A stretch of DNA of 64,000 nucleotides from Streptomyces flavofungini (GTDB lineage Bacteria > Actinomycetota > Actinomycetes > Streptomycetales > Streptomycetaceae). Shown here piece after piece: positions 36,444 to 45,791 of this stretch; within the stretch, counting starts at the first letter, position 1; each line of letters opens with the position of its first letter. The notes beneath the pieces were generated by a model. The model saw nothing but the letters and a program-made list of their open reading frames with translations. It ran no database searches and was not told the origin of the DNA. The DNA is taken from contig NZ_CP128846.1 in NCBI RefSeq assembly GCF_030388665.1, positions 5,344,501 through 5,408,500 on the forward strand, given 5' to 3'. The position numbers and the translations under genes are program-made.

Positions 36444-37214
36444 TCAGTGGGCCACGGCGCGGGCCATGGCTCCCGCACCCCGGCGTGGCTGCATCGGAAC
36501 CCTGCCGGGGTCCGGTGCGGTCCGCGCCGTCTGCGCGGGCTGACGCCCGCCGCCCTGCCCCGCGGTCGCGGGACTGCGGCGCGGTTGCGCCGCCACACCG
36601 TTCTGGACGTCCATCACGGCGTGTGCCACGAGGCCGCCCATCGGGTCGTGCCTGATCAGATCGCGCAGCCGGGAGCGGGACGAGCGTCCCTCGTTGCCCG
36701 GATACAGGTGCTTGCCGAGTCCGACCGCGTGGGCCAGCGCGGCGAGCGCCGCGGTCCGCGGGTCCGGCGGGACGCCGGTGCGGATCGCCGAATCCAGCCG
36801 GGACCTGATTTCCCGGCTGATCGCCGTGTCCGTCGCTTGGTAGCGAGTCGTCGGCAGTACCCCGCACATCTGACCCGCCACGGCATGCACCATGCCGCAC
36901 CGCTCCAGATGCGAAAGGTAGGTCTGGCGCAGCCCCAGGCGGGGCCCGCCGATCCAGTGGACGGCCCGAACCGGGCTGCCGCGCCTGCGCAGCAGTTCCA
37001 GTGCGGAGTCCAGAGTCGGATCTCCGGTCGGCCGTGGCATCACCACGGCGATACGATCCCCGTCAGGGGCTATCCGTCCGGCCAGTGCCAGCTCTACTAG
37101 CTGCGCTCCGGCCAGACCCAGGTCGAGCGACTGCGGCTGCGCTGTGGTACCCGTGGCCGGGTCCAGAGCGAGCAGCAGAAGCTCCTCCGGAATTGTTCTG
37201 CGGCTCCTGCCCAT
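36444..37214 (-). CDS. GPP34 (GOLPH3/Vps74-like) phosphoprotein
   Basis: 256 residues of the GPP34 family: PEELLLLALDPATG at the start, LGLAGAQLVELALAGRI, and a central hydrophobic hairpin RLGLRQTYLSHLERCGMV. In eukaryotes this fold binds phosphatidylinositol 4-phosphate; in Streptomyces the role is unknown. After residue 205 the tail is Pro/Arg/Gly low complexity. GGGGAGG before the ATG at 37214 fixes the start; another ATG four bases upstream is out of frame. Confidence 0.88.
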   Translation of the reverse strand: MGRSRRTIPEELLLLALDPATGTTAQPQSLDLGLAGAQLVELALAGRIAPDGDRIAVVMPRPTGDPTLDSALELLRRRGSPVRAVHWIGGPRLGLRQTYLSHLERCGMVHAVAGQMCGVLPTTRYQATDTAISREIRSRLDSAIRTGVPPDPRTAALAALAHAVGLGKHLYPGNEGRSSRSRLRDLIRHDPMGGLVAHAVMDVQNGVAAQPRRSPATAGQGGGRQPAQTARTAPDPGRVPMQPRRGAGAMARAVAH

Positions 37215-37425
37215 CCATGCCTCCCCGCGTGGATGAATGACAGGGTGACCCCTCTCACATTGGTCTGTCGAGAGTGCGTGGGCGGTACGTACGGGAACCA
37301 GTAGGTATGTCGTTCTCGTCTACCACGGGGGTTAAGCCCTCACACAGGACACTGGTACATGGTTCGGACAGCGGGTCCGGGCCGTGGTTGGGCGTGGCGA
37401 GTACGGCAAGTACGAGGAGGCATCG

Positions 37426-40134
37426 GTGGCGGGCGAGTTCCCCGACGGGTCTAAGACGGTTTCTGGCGGGGGCGCTTCGGACGGTGCGGACGACGCCTCG
37501 TCGGCGTCCGGTGCCGCGGTCGGCTCCACGCCCGGCGACGCCAAGGGAGACGCACGGCTGCGCGCCGCGGTTGCCGCGTGGGTCGCGGGATCCGAGGAGA
37601 CCGGGACCGGGGCGGAGTCGGGAGCCGGGTCGGGAGCCGGGTCCGAGGCCGGGGCGGCTGAGGCGGGTGAGGGTTCCGGTGCTGCTCAGGGGGAAGGTTC
37701 CTCCTCGGGTGAGCCGGAAGGTTCCTCCTCCGGTGCGGCCGAGAGCGCGGACGGCGCCGCCATGGGCGACGACGCCGAGGTCGCCGGGTCCGCGGTCGAC
37801 ATGGCCACGGCCGTGTTCACGGCTGCGCGGCCCGGGACACGGGCGGACGACACCAGGGACGGCACTGAGGGCGACGACGGCGCGCGGGCCGGGGGCGGGA
37901 AGTCCGAGGGTGCCAAGTCCGAGGCCGACGACTCCGCCAGCGGCGACGACACCGACGACGCCGAGGCGGAAGACCCCCGGGTCGACCGGGCCACCGCGGT
38001 GTTCACGACCGTACGGCCGGGTGTGAACGGGAAGTCCGACGCCGCGCCGAAGGCCGACACCGAGCCCGAGAGCGCCACCGAGCCGGACTCCGACGCCGAC
38101 CCGGAGCCCGCCGCGGAGACCGAGCCGGAGGCCGAGACCGAGCCGAAGCCCGACGCCGAGGCTGATCCCGCGCCGAGGGCCCCGGCGAAGTCCGACGCCA
38201 CCCTCACGCTCACCGCGAAGGCCGACGCCAAGCCGGGAGGCAAGCCGGAAGCCGAGCGCGAGCCGCATGCCGACGCCGAGCGCAAGCCCGAAGTCGAGCG
38301 CGAGCCCGAAGCCGACGCCGAGCCGAAGGGCGACGACGCCAAGCCGAAGGCCGACGACAAGCCCAAGGCCGGTGACAAGCCCAAGGCCGACGGCAAGTCC
38401 AAGGCCGACGACGAGCCCGACGCCCCCAGTGGCCCGCTCGACCAGGCCACCGCCGTCTTCAAGGCCGTCCGCCCCGGCTCCGCGGGCGTGGACCAGCCGA
38501 CCACGATGCTGAAGCTCGGCGACGTACCCGCCGAGCGCACGCCGAAGTCCGGCGACGCCGCGAAGCCCGCGGCCAAGTCCGCCGCAGCCGAGTCGGAGTC
38601 CGAGCGGACCAGCAAGTTCGTCGCGCTCAAGCCGCTCGACGAGCCGCGTGTGAAGCCCGAGCCGCAGGCGCAGCCCGCACCGGGCGCGAAGCCGGGGGCG
38701 CAGGGCAAGGCCGCGCCCGCGTGGGCCGCCGCGCAGCCGTCGGCCCCGGCGGGCACTCCCGAACAGGCCTCGCCCGGAGCGGGCACCCCCACCGGGACGA
38801 CCCCGCCCGGAGACCGCACCAGCCAGCAGCCCGTGCCGCCGCTGCCGCCGCTCGACCTGCTCGCCGAGCTGACGAACACGCCGCCGCCCCCGGAGACCCC
38901 GACCCGCACGATCGTGCGTCGGGTCAAGATCTGGACGCCGCTGGTCGTGCTCCTCGCGATTGTGTTCGCAGTCGCACAGGCGCTGCGTCCGCTTCCCGAG
39001 CCGAAGCTGACGCTGACGGCCGCGACGACGCACTCCTTCGAGGGCGGCAAGCCGTCGATTCCGTGGCCCAAGGACGGCCAGGCGGCCATGGACGTCGACG
39101 GCATCGGCAGCTTCGGCTCGTCCGGCGACCAGAAGCCCGTGCCGATCGCGAGCATCGCCAAGGTGATGACGACCTATCTGATCCTGCGCGACCACCCGAT
39201 CAAGAAGGGCGGGGACGGCAAGACCATCGAGGTCGACGCCGAGGCGCAGCGGCACTACGAGAAGGGCAAGCCGGCCAACGAGTCCGTGGTCAAGGTGACC
39301 AAGGGCCAGAAGCTCACCCAGTACGAGGCCCTGCAGGCCGTGATGCTGCCGTCGGCCAACAACGTCGCCCGGCTGCTCGCGCGCTGGGACAGCAAGGGTT
39401 CCGAGGAGAAGTTCGTCGCCAAGATGAACAAGACTGCCAAGGAACTCGGCATGAAGAACACGACGTACACCGACCCCAGCGGCCTCGACAAGACGACCGT
39501 GTCGACCGCCGAGGACCTGGTGAAGCTCGGCCGCGTGGCGATGGAGAACCCGACCTTCAAGGAGATCGCGGGCCAGCGCAGCTACGAGGACATCAACGGC
39601 GACAAGCAGGACAACTACTTCGGTCTCGTCCCGACCATCGCCATCGGCATCAAGACCGGCACCACGTCGGCCGCGGGCGGCAACATCCTCTTCGCCGCGG
39701 AGAAGCGCGTCGGCGGCAAGACCCACATGGTGATCGGCGCGGCCCTCGCCCAGTTCGGCTCGAACGGCGTGGCCAACATCGACCTGGTCACCAACGTCAC
39801 CAAGGACCTGATCGCGGCCGGGCAGGACGCCCTCAAGGCCAAGACCGTGGTGAAGAAGGGCGAGGTCGTCGGCGAGGTCGACGACGGCCTCGGCGGCACC
39901 ACACCGGTCGTCGCCACCAAGGACGTCACCGCCGTCGGCTGGTCCGGCCTGACCGTCAAGACGGAGCTGTCGGACGGCGGCAAGACGCCCCCGCACTCCG
40001 CGAAGGCCGGTACGGTCGTCGGCCGCCTGCTCGTCGGCGACGGCACCACCAGCGGCGCGGTCAAGGTTCCCGTGGCCCTGCAGAAGGACCTCTCCGAGCC
40101 GGGCTTCACCGCGAAGCTGACCCGCGTGAGCTGA
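37426..40134 (+). CDS. D-alanyl-D-alanine carboxypeptidase with long acidic cytoplasmic tail
   Basis: 902 residues. Residues 1 to about 490 are Ala/Asp/Glu/Lys/Pro low complexity, predicted disordered, with three copies of an ATAVF..xRPG motif at 127, 189 and 341 and related TTML and TSKF sites. One membrane helix lies at about 504-522, then an extracytoplasmic S11 peptidase with Ser576-Ile-Ala-Lys579, Ser643-Ala-Asn645 and Lys743-Thr-Gly. It trims the terminal D-Ala of peptidoglycan stem peptides. GAGGAGG five bases before the GTG sets the start. The tail is far longer than in usual DacA-type enzymes. Confidence 0.92.
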   Translation: MAGEFPDGSKTVSGGGASDGADDASSASGAAVGSTPGDAKGDARLRAAVAAWVAGSEETGTGAESGAGSGAGSEAGAAEAGEGSGAAQGEGSSSGEPEGSSSGAAESADGAAMGDDAEVAGSAVDMATAVFTAARPGTRADDTRDGTEGDDGARAGGGKSEGAKSEADDSASGDDTDDAEAEDPRVDRATAVFTTVRPGVNGKSDAAPKADTEPESATEPDSDADPEPAAETEPEAETEPKPDAEADPAPRAPAKSDATLTLTAKADAKPGGKPEAEREPHADAERKPEVEREPEADAEPKGDDAKPKADDKPKAGDKPKADGKSKADDEPDAPSGPLDQATAVFKAVRPGSAGVDQPTTMLKLGDVPAERTPKSGDAAKPAAKSAAAESESERTSKFVALKPLDEPRVKPEPQAQPAPGAKPGAQGKAAPAWAAAQPSAPAGTPEQASPGAGTPTGTTPPGDRTSQQPVPPLPPLDLLAELTNTPPPPETPTRTIVRRVKIWTPLVVLLAIVFAVAQALRPLPEPKLTLTAATTHSFEGGKPSIPWPKDGQAAMDVDGIGSFGSSGDQKPVPIASIAKVMTTYLILRDHPIKKGGDGKTIEVDAEAQRHYEKGKPANESVVKVTKGQKLTQYEALQAVMLPSANNVARLLARWDSKGSEEKFVAKMNKTAKELGMKNTTYTDPSGLDKTTVSTAEDLVKLGRVAMENPTFKEIAGQRSYEDINGDKQDNYFGLVPTIAIGIKTGTTSAAGGNILFAAEKRVGGKTHMVIGAALAQFGSNGVANIDLVTNVTKDLIAAGQDALKAKTVVKKGEVVGEVDDGLGGTTPVVATKDVTAVGWSGLTVKTELSDGGKTPPHSAKAGTVVGRLLVGDGTTSGAVKVPVALQKDLSEPGFTAKLTRVS

Positions 40135-40183
40135 CCCGCATGACCCGCGTGAGCCGACCCGAGTGACCCGAGTGAGCTGACCC

Positions 40184-40211
40184 GCGTGAGCTGACGAGCG
40201 TCAGCTCACGC
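40184..40211. terminator. 13-bp perfect hairpin after the carboxypeptidase
   Basis: GCGTGAGCTGACG and CGTCAGCTCACGC with a two-base loop. It ends a run of degenerate TGACCCGCGTGAGC-like repeats (40120-40195) that follow the stop codon. It has no T run, so it may be a processing or stabilising stem. Confidence 0.45.
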
Positions 40212-40223
40212 GCAGCGAGAAAG

Positions 40224-40261
40224 GGGGGTGGGGGCGAGCCGTACGGCTCGCCCCCACCCCC
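40224..40261. terminator. Bidirectional terminator
   Basis: A near-continuous 38-base palindrome: GGGGGTGGGGGCGAGCC, then the self-complementary GTAC, then GGCTCGCCCCCACCCCC. It lies between the convergent carboxypeptidase and membrane-protein genes. Confidence 0.75.
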
Positions 40262-40281
40262 TTCGCCAGGTTGTCAGGTCC

Positions 40282-41997
40282 CTAGTCCTTGGCGGGCTCG
40301 CACTTCGGCTGCGGGCCCGACGGGCCCCCGTAGTTGGACGCGATCCGCACGTCGCCCGGCTTCTTCACCGTCAGGCGCGTGAAGTCGCCCTCCTTGTAGA
40401 GGCAGCCGCCCTCCGCCCACAGCCACGGCGAGTAGGCCACGCGGACGGTGACGGAGCCGGGCTCGGGCATGCGGACGGTGAGGTGGGCGCCGTCGGCGGT
40501 CACCACGGAGCCGGGCTTGTCGACCAGCGGGACGGCGTTCTTGACGCGGTAGATCCGCCAGTTGTCGTCGTGCCAGACCTGGTCCAGGTAGCTGGGCTCG
40601 CTGGTCACCAGGTCGTGCTCGCGCTCGGCGGCGCCGTCCGGGCGGCCGTCGCCCTTGTAGAGCACCACGAAGCCGACGGCCCAGTGGTTCAGCCAGGCGC
40701 GGTACGAGGCCGACGAGAAGGCGCCCTCCTTCACCTCGGAGACCGGGCGGCCCTCGTAGAAGAGGCGGCCGCGCTCCACGTCGGCCTGGCGGTTCCAACC
40801 GCGCGCCATGTTGATGTACGGCGACAGGACGGCGGCCTCGCGGTGGTCGCGGGCCGGGACGACCTCGACGCGGGTGCGCTCGGCGCCCAGGCGGTTCAGC
40901 TCCTTGACGACGCCGTCGGTCTCGACGGCCCAGGTGGGCACCTTCGTGTACGCCACTATGTCGGCGGTCGTCTTCACCGACACCCAGATGAGGGAAAGCA
41001 CGACGGCGCAGATCAGGACGGTCTGCTGCCAGATGAGGCGGGGCTTGCCGTCCTGCCGCAGCAGCCGCACGGCGGGGAAGTCACGGTTCAGGACGGCGGC
41101 GAGCAGTATGGGCGGGGCCGCGATCTCGGCGAAGCGCTCGACGTTCGTGCCGATCGGGGTGGGGATCAGCCAGGTCAGGACGACGCCCACCGCGTACACC
41201 CCGGCGCCGAGCTTCAGCAGCTTCCAGGAGCGCGGCGCCGCCAGGATGACGACCCCGCACATCAGCACCGGCGGGAGGACACGGACGAACGCCATCGGCT
41301 GCTCGCCCTCGAAGGGGAACAGCCAGGTGGTCAGGCCGACCACGACGAACGGCGGCAGGATCAGGGCGAGCGCCGGACCCCACTGGCGCTTCAGCAGGTG
41401 GGCGGCGCCCACCACGACGAGGAACAGGCCCGCGACCGGGCTGCCCATGGTCGCGAGCGCCGCGCAGGCCGTGGCGGCCGCGACCCGGAGGCGGTTGGTG
41501 GGGCCGGTGGCCGCGAGGACCGCGCCGACGCCGAACGCGACGCCGAGCATGAAGGTGGCACGGCCGCACACCACCTGGCACCACAGCGAGAAGCCGACGA
41601 TGATCGAGGGCCACAGCGGCTTGCGGATGCCGCTGCGCATGATGAGCGCGATGGCCATCCAGGTCGCCGCGAGCCCGGAGGCCGCCGCGACCGTGCGGAC
41701 CCCGAAAGCGGCCATGAGGTACGGCGAGATGACGCTGTAGTTGGCGGTGTGCAGGCCGCCGTACCAGAAGAGGCTGTACGCCGAGCCCGGGTAGCGCCGG
41801 GCGAAGCCCGCCCAGGCCTCCTGGGCCGCGAGGTCGCCGCCGCCGGTCGCGAAGACCGTCCACCACAGCAGGTACAGCGGCAGCAGGCCCGCCATGATCA
41901 GCAGCGGCATGCGGTAGCGCTCGTGCCAGGGTTCGGGCATGCCGCTGCCCCGCTCGGCTCGGCTGAGTGACGGGGGAGACAGTTCGGCAGAGGCCAC
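40282..41997 (-). CDS. Polytopic membrane protein, GT-C glycosyltransferase-like
   Basis: 571 residues. About eleven hydrophobic helices from residue 30 to 350, then a C-terminal extracytoplasmic domain of about 200 residues. The first external loop (GGDLAAQEAWAGFARRYPGS) precedes LFWYGGLHTANYSV. The layout (membrane body plus soluble C-terminus) resembles GT-C transferases that use lipid-linked sugars, but no clear catalytic DxD/ExD is evident. The function is unproven. It converges with the carboxypeptidase, suggesting a cell-envelope context only. Confidence 0.75.
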   Translation of the reverse strand: MASAELSPPSLSRAERGSGMPEPWHERYRMPLLIMAGLLPLYLLWWTVFATGGGDLAAQEAWAGFARRYPGSAYSLFWYGGLHTANYSVISPYLMAAFGVRTVAAASGLAATWMAIALIMRSGIRKPLWPSIIVGFSLWCQVVCGRATFMLGVAFGVGAVLAATGPTNRLRVAAATACAALATMGSPVAGLFLVVVGAAHLLKRQWGPALALILPPFVVVGLTTWLFPFEGEQPMAFVRVLPPVLMCGVVILAAPRSWKLLKLGAGVYAVGVVLTWLIPTPIGTNVERFAEIAAPPILLAAVLNRDFPAVRLLRQDGKPRLIWQQTVLICAVVLSLIWVSVKTTADIVAYTKVPTWAVETDGVVKELNRLGAERTRVEVVPARDHREAAVLSPYINMARGWNRQADVERGRLFYEGRPVSEVKEGAFSSASYRAWLNHWAVGFVVLYKGDGRPDGAAEREHDLVTSEPSYLDQVWHDDNWRIYRVKNAVPLVDKPGSVVTADGAHLTVRMPEPGSVTVRVAYSPWLWAEGGCLYKEGDFTRLTVKKPGDVRIASNYGGPSGPQPKCEPAKD

Positions 41998-42369
41998 GGT
42001 CGGCGATCCGTTCGGCTGGCTGGGGCAACTCCTTCGGAGTAGACGCTAACCGCTGCGGAATGGTTGGCAGGCGGCGACCCCAGGGGCACGGTCCGCGCCA
42101 GTATGCAACCGAATGCGTGTTCCCGCAGGTCGTCGCGGGCCAGGTCGGGAGTGGCGCGAGGGTCGCCGGGTGTCCGTGTGGGGCGGCTCACTTCGCTTGA
42201 GGGGGTGCGCAGAGGAGGTCGGGGGCGAGGCTCCCGCCGTCGGTCTCCGAAGACGGCCGCCATGTCGCCCGCGACCTCGTACGCGTCGTCGTGCGCGGCG
42301 GGCCCGGGCAGGAACCGGGCCGAAGGAGTCACCCGCACACCCCCGCCCCCACCCCCTTTTGCACCCTCT
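41998..42369. other. Intergenic region, no firm gene
   Basis: About 370 bases. A reverse frame near 42240-42335 reads VTPSARFLPGPAAHDDAYEV with coding-like third positions, but it soon turns into Arg/Pro-rich sequence, so it is at best a remnant. Nothing else was recognised. Confidence 0.35.
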
Positions 42370-42665
42370 TTACCCTTCGCGTTCGCATACAGATAGCGAA
42401 TGAAGGCGCGCTCTCGTCCCTCGTTCCTCTTCCTTCTTGCTCCAGACCAGACTCTTCAGGTCGACCTTGAGCGGGACCCAGTAGGTGCGACGGGAGCCGT
42501 TGATGTCGAGGCGGGGGCCCAGGGCGGGTGGCCGGGGGTGTCGAGGGGTTCGAGGCGGTTGTCGTGGGCGTACTCGGTCAGCTCGCCCATGCTGGTGAGG
42601 GCGGCGACGAGGGCGAGGACGGCGAGCCAGGAGGCGAGGGCCGTACGGCGTGGGCGGCGGGTCAC
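42370..42665 (-). pseudogene. Small membrane protein gene, apparent one-base frameshift
   Basis: From a GTG at 42665 the reverse frame reads TRRPRRTALASWLAVLALVA and on to YAHDNRLEPLDTPG, an N-terminal membrane anchor with an external part. Near 42521 the coding signal moves to another frame: RLDINGSRRTYWVPLKVDLK, SLVWSKKEEE and a TAA at 42370. One more C in the CCCCC run there would join them as PPWAPRLDING. It follows the MerR gene by 28 bases and is probably in its operon. Family not recognised. Confidence 0.5.
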
Positions 42666-42693
42666 GGGGCGGTTCCCGGGCGGGTCGGCGCCC

Positions 42694-43641
42694 TCACTCC
42701 ACCGGGTACGCCACATCGCACACGTCGTCCCCGGGCCCCGCTGCGTCCCAGTCCGTGAAGTACACCTCACGGCAGGGGCCCGCCTGGCGCAGCCCCTCCC
42801 GCGCGATCCACTCCTCGACCGCGTCGTACGCGCCGATGATCTGCGGATACGCGACCTGCGCCTTGGCGATGCGGGCGCAGGCGAGCCGCCAGGCGGGCTC
42901 GACGCGGGCCCGGACGTCCCGCTGCTTCCCCTGCGCCTCGGCCCAGGCGCGGGCCGCCTCCGGGTCGGCGACGGGCACGCAGGCCTCGGCGGGGCCGTCG
43001 CTGTCCTCGGTGACCTCGGCGTGGTAGATGACGAACGGCGCCGCCGTGATCCCGCCGCAGAGCTCGTCGGCGACCCGCTCCAGGCGCTCGAACGAGGCGT
43101 CGATCCAGGCGGAGAGCTCGTGGGTGAACACATGGCGGCGCTCGCAGACGACGAACGCCTCGGGCACGTCGGTGGTGCGGATCTCGAACTTGCCGTACAC
43201 GGCGGGGCTCCTTCCCGAGAGCCGGCCACGGAGGTAGTCCACGAGGGTGCGCTGGGCGGCGATCCGCTCCTCGACACCGGCCCAGTACGCCCCGAGCGCC
43301 GCCGCCGCGGCCGCCCCGTCGAGCCCCACGAACGCCCCGATGTCCGCGAGCGGCATGTCGAGGCGGCGCAGCAGCGCGACGACGCGGGCCCGCTCGACCT
43401 GCTGGGGCCCGTAGTAGCGGTAGCCGGTCGCCTCGTCCACGTACGCCGGGGGCAGCAGGCCCTGGCGGTCGTACAGGCGCAGGGCCTTGGGGGACAGACG
43501 GGTGCGGGCGGCGAAGGCGCCGATGCTCAGGAGACCGGGCTCCCTGCCCGGCCCTGGCCCCGGGCCCGGTGCTCGCTCCGGCTCGCCGTTCTCGCTGTCG
43601 CGGGCGGGGTCTGGAACTGTTTCTCTGCCGGGTACGTCCAC
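42694..43641 (-). CDS. MerR-family regulator with GyrI-like ligand domain
   Basis: 315 residues. A Pro/Gly linker precedes the MerR helix-turn-helix (IGAFAARTRLSPKALRLYDR, GLLPPAYVDEATGYRYYG), a dimerisation helix, and a C-terminal GyrI-like small-molecule-binding domain from about 150 (FEIRTTDVPEAFVVCERR to CDVAYPVE). It is a multidrug-sensor type activator such as BmrR. The start is a GTG at 43641; the leader is unusually long and a later start is possible. The frameshifted membrane-protein gene directly downstream would be a candidate target. Confidence 0.86.
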   Translation of the reverse strand: MDVPGRETVPDPARDSENGEPERAPGPGPGPGREPGLLSIGAFAARTRLSPKALRLYDRQGLLPPAYVDEATGYRYYGPQQVERARVVALLRRLDMPLADIGAFVGLDGAAAAAALGAYWAGVEERIAAQRTLVDYLRGRLSGRSPAVYGKFEIRTTDVPEAFVVCERRHVFTHELSAWIDASFERLERVADELCGGITAAPFVIYHAEVTEDSDGPAEACVPVADPEAARAWAEAQGKQRDVRARVEPAWRLACARIAKAQVAYPQIIGAYDAVEEWIAREGLRQAGPCREVYFTDWDAAGPGDDVCDVAYPVE

Positions 43642-43665
43642 GTGGTCATCATCCGTGACCGGCGC

Positions 43666-45645
43666 TCACCGGTCACCGAAGGCGACTGCCTTCGGTGACC
43701 CGACCCTGGACCCTGACCCAGGGGCAAGGTCAATGCCGAGCAGGGCGTCCCGCCAGATCCGCTCGGTCAGGGCGTTGCCGTGCCGGGACCCGCGGCCGCC
43801 GACGTCGGACAGCGGCTGGAGCAGCGGGTCGCGCGGGCGCAGCCGGAACAGGGTCACCGCGGTGGACACCTTGGGCGTGTACCCGGCGAACCACGCCGAC
43901 TTCAGGCGGTCCTGGTCGTTGGTGCGGCCCGCGGCGACGGGAGCGCCGTCGCTGCCGGAGGCCCTGCCGAGGCTGTCCTCGGCGACGTCCCGGAGCGCGG
44001 TGTCGACCTGCGAGGCGACGCGTGAGTCCAGGGCGCGCCGGGTGCGCGGCGGTTCGAGCCCGTCGATCTGCTCGCGCTCCTCGCCCTCCCCCTCGGCGTC
44101 GCCGTCCCTGGTCACGGACGTCACCGAGTACGGGTCGTGCTGGAGGCCGGCGCGCGCGAACGTCCCGTACGCGCTCGCGAGCCGCACCGCGCTCGGCGTG
44201 GACGTGCCGAGCGGGAAGGAGTCGTCGGGCCGCGCCATGCTCGACTCCAGCATCCCCGCGTCCACGGCGACGTCCCGCACCCGCGGCATCCCGACCTTCT
44301 TGCCCAGCCCCTGGTACGTGGCGTTGCCGCCCTCGACCAGGGCCTCGCCCGGCGTCATCCCGCCAGGGCCCTTCCGGTCGGCGCGCAGCCCCTCCTGGAG
44401 GGCAGCGGCCAGCACGAACGGCTTGAACGCGGAGCCCGCGGGGACCCCGGAGGTGTCGGCGTTGTTGCTGAAGTGGCGGGTGGCGTCGGCGCCGCCGTAC
44501 ACGGCGAGAAGCGCGCCGTCCTGGGTGCGCACGGAGGCCGCGCCGACCTGGACGCCCTTGTCCTGCGGGCGCTTCTTCGGGTCGAGGCCGTCGAGGGCGC
44601 GCCGGGTGGTGCGGGCGAGCTGGTGCACTCGGCGCTTGTCGAAGGTGGTGTGGATCTTGTAGCCGCCGCGGGCGAGGTCCTTGTCGGTGAGGCCGGTGCG
44701 CTGCTTCAGGTACTTGTTGGCGATGTCGACGAGGTAGCCGGTCTGGCCGTAGTGCCCGCTCAGGCTGGTCGCGCGGGACTCCTTCTGCGGCTCGGGGAAC
44801 TCCTTGTACCGGGCGCGCTCCTTGGCGCTCATCCGGCCGACGGCGACCTGCCGGTCCAGGATCCAGGCCCAGCGGGCCTTCGCCCGGCGGTGGTTGGCTG
44901 CGCCGCCGGAGGGGTCGTACATCTCGGCGCCCTTGAGGAGGGCGGCGAGGACGGCGCCCTGGCTGGCGTTCAACTGGCGTGCGGGCACACCGTAGTAGGC
45001 GTGCGCGGCGGCCTCGATCCCGTAGGCCCCGCGCCCGAACCAGCTGCTGTTCAGATAGCCCTGCAGGATCTCGTCCTTGGTCTTCCTCCGGTCCACCTTC
45101 AGCGAGATCACGAACTCCCGCACCTTGCGCGTCATCGTCTGGTCCTGCGACAGGTAGGTGTTCTTCACGTACTGCTGCGTGATGGTGGAACCGCCCTGCG
45201 TCTCCTGCCCCTTGACCATGTTCACCACGGCCCGCCCGAGCCCCATCGGCGACACCCCGGAGTCGGAGTAGAAGCTCGCGTTCTCGGCGGCGATGACCGC
45301 GTCCCGCACGGACTCCGGGACGTCGTCGAGGTCCACGTTCTGCCGGTTGACGTCCCCGGTGCTGACCAGCTGCGTCCCGTCGGCCCAGTAGTACACGTTG
45401 GCCTCACGGCTGGCCGCGGCGTTCTCGTCCGGGACGTCCACGGTGACGTACACGTAGGTGAAGAGGCCCGCGAGCCCGCCGGTGCCGAGCAGGAAGGTCC
45501 CGAGCCACTGCCGCCACGACGGCAACCAACGCCGTGCCCCCCGGCGTCCTTGTCTCGGATAGTCGATGAACCGCCGCCGCCGACGCCGCGTCCGGGTCGT
45601 CATCCTCTTGGCGTGCGCGCGCACGCGTTGCGCGTGTGTCCCCAT
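43666..45645 (-). CDS. Class A penicillin-binding protein with altered transpeptidase motifs
   Basis: 659 residues. A basic cytoplasmic start and one membrane anchor (WLGTFLLGTGGLAGLFTYVY) lead into a GT51 glycosyltransferase with Glu121 in AENASFYS and GGSTITQQYVKN. The transpeptidase domain keeps Ser405-Ala-Phe-Lys408, but the SxN position reads Gly439-Gly-Asn441 and the KTG position reads Arg574-Thr-Asn576. Glycan polymerisation should work; peptide crosslinking may be weak or lost, and beta-lactam binding altered. The ATG at 45645 has no clear ribosome site; an in-frame ATG at 45603 is an alternative. Confidence 0.88.
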   Translation of the reverse strand: MGTHAQRVRAHAKRMTTRTRRRRRRFIDYPRQGRRGARRWLPSWRQWLGTFLLGTGGLAGLFTYVYVTVDVPDENAAASREANVYYWADGTQLVSTGDVNRQNVDLDDVPESVRDAVIAAENASFYSDSGVSPMGLGRAVVNMVKGQETQGGSTITQQYVKNTYLSQDQTMTRKVREFVISLKVDRRKTKDEILQGYLNSSWFGRGAYGIEAAAHAYYGVPARQLNASQGAVLAALLKGAEMYDPSGGAANHRRAKARWAWILDRQVAVGRMSAKERARYKEFPEPQKESRATSLSGHYGQTGYLVDIANKYLKQRTGLTDKDLARGGYKIHTTFDKRRVHQLARTTRRALDGLDPKKRPQDKGVQVGAASVRTQDGALLAVYGGADATRHFSNNADTSGVPAGSAFKPFVLAAALQEGLRADRKGPGGMTPGEALVEGGNATYQGLGKKVGMPRVRDVAVDAGMLESSMARPDDSFPLGTSTPSAVRLASAYGTFARAGLQHDPYSVTSVTRDGDAEGEGEEREQIDGLEPPRTRRALDSRVASQVDTALRDVAEDSLGRASGSDGAPVAAGRTNDQDRLKSAWFAGYTPKVSTAVTLFRLRPRDPLLQPLSDVGGRGSRHGNALTERIWRDALLGIDLAPGSGSRVGSPKAVAFGDR

Positions 45646-45791
45646 GATCCAGAAGAGTGCCCGGCGGCGAACGAGGGTTGTGCGCGGAGGTGTCAGCGGG
45701 ACGTAACAGTGGTGCGGGCCCGGTGACTTGGGGTACTTGGGCGGCTCGCCCCGATCTCGTACGGTTGATCGAGTCGATCGAGGGGAGTGCC

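Noticed and set aside
40120..40195. Repeats after the carboxypeptidase as a small gene
   Set aside because: They are TGACCCGCGTGAGC-type duplications rich in stop codons.
41898..42338. Reverse 146-codon open frame
   Set aside because: Mostly Arg/Pro/Ser low-complexity sequence overlapping the membrane-protein gene; only a short stretch looks coding.
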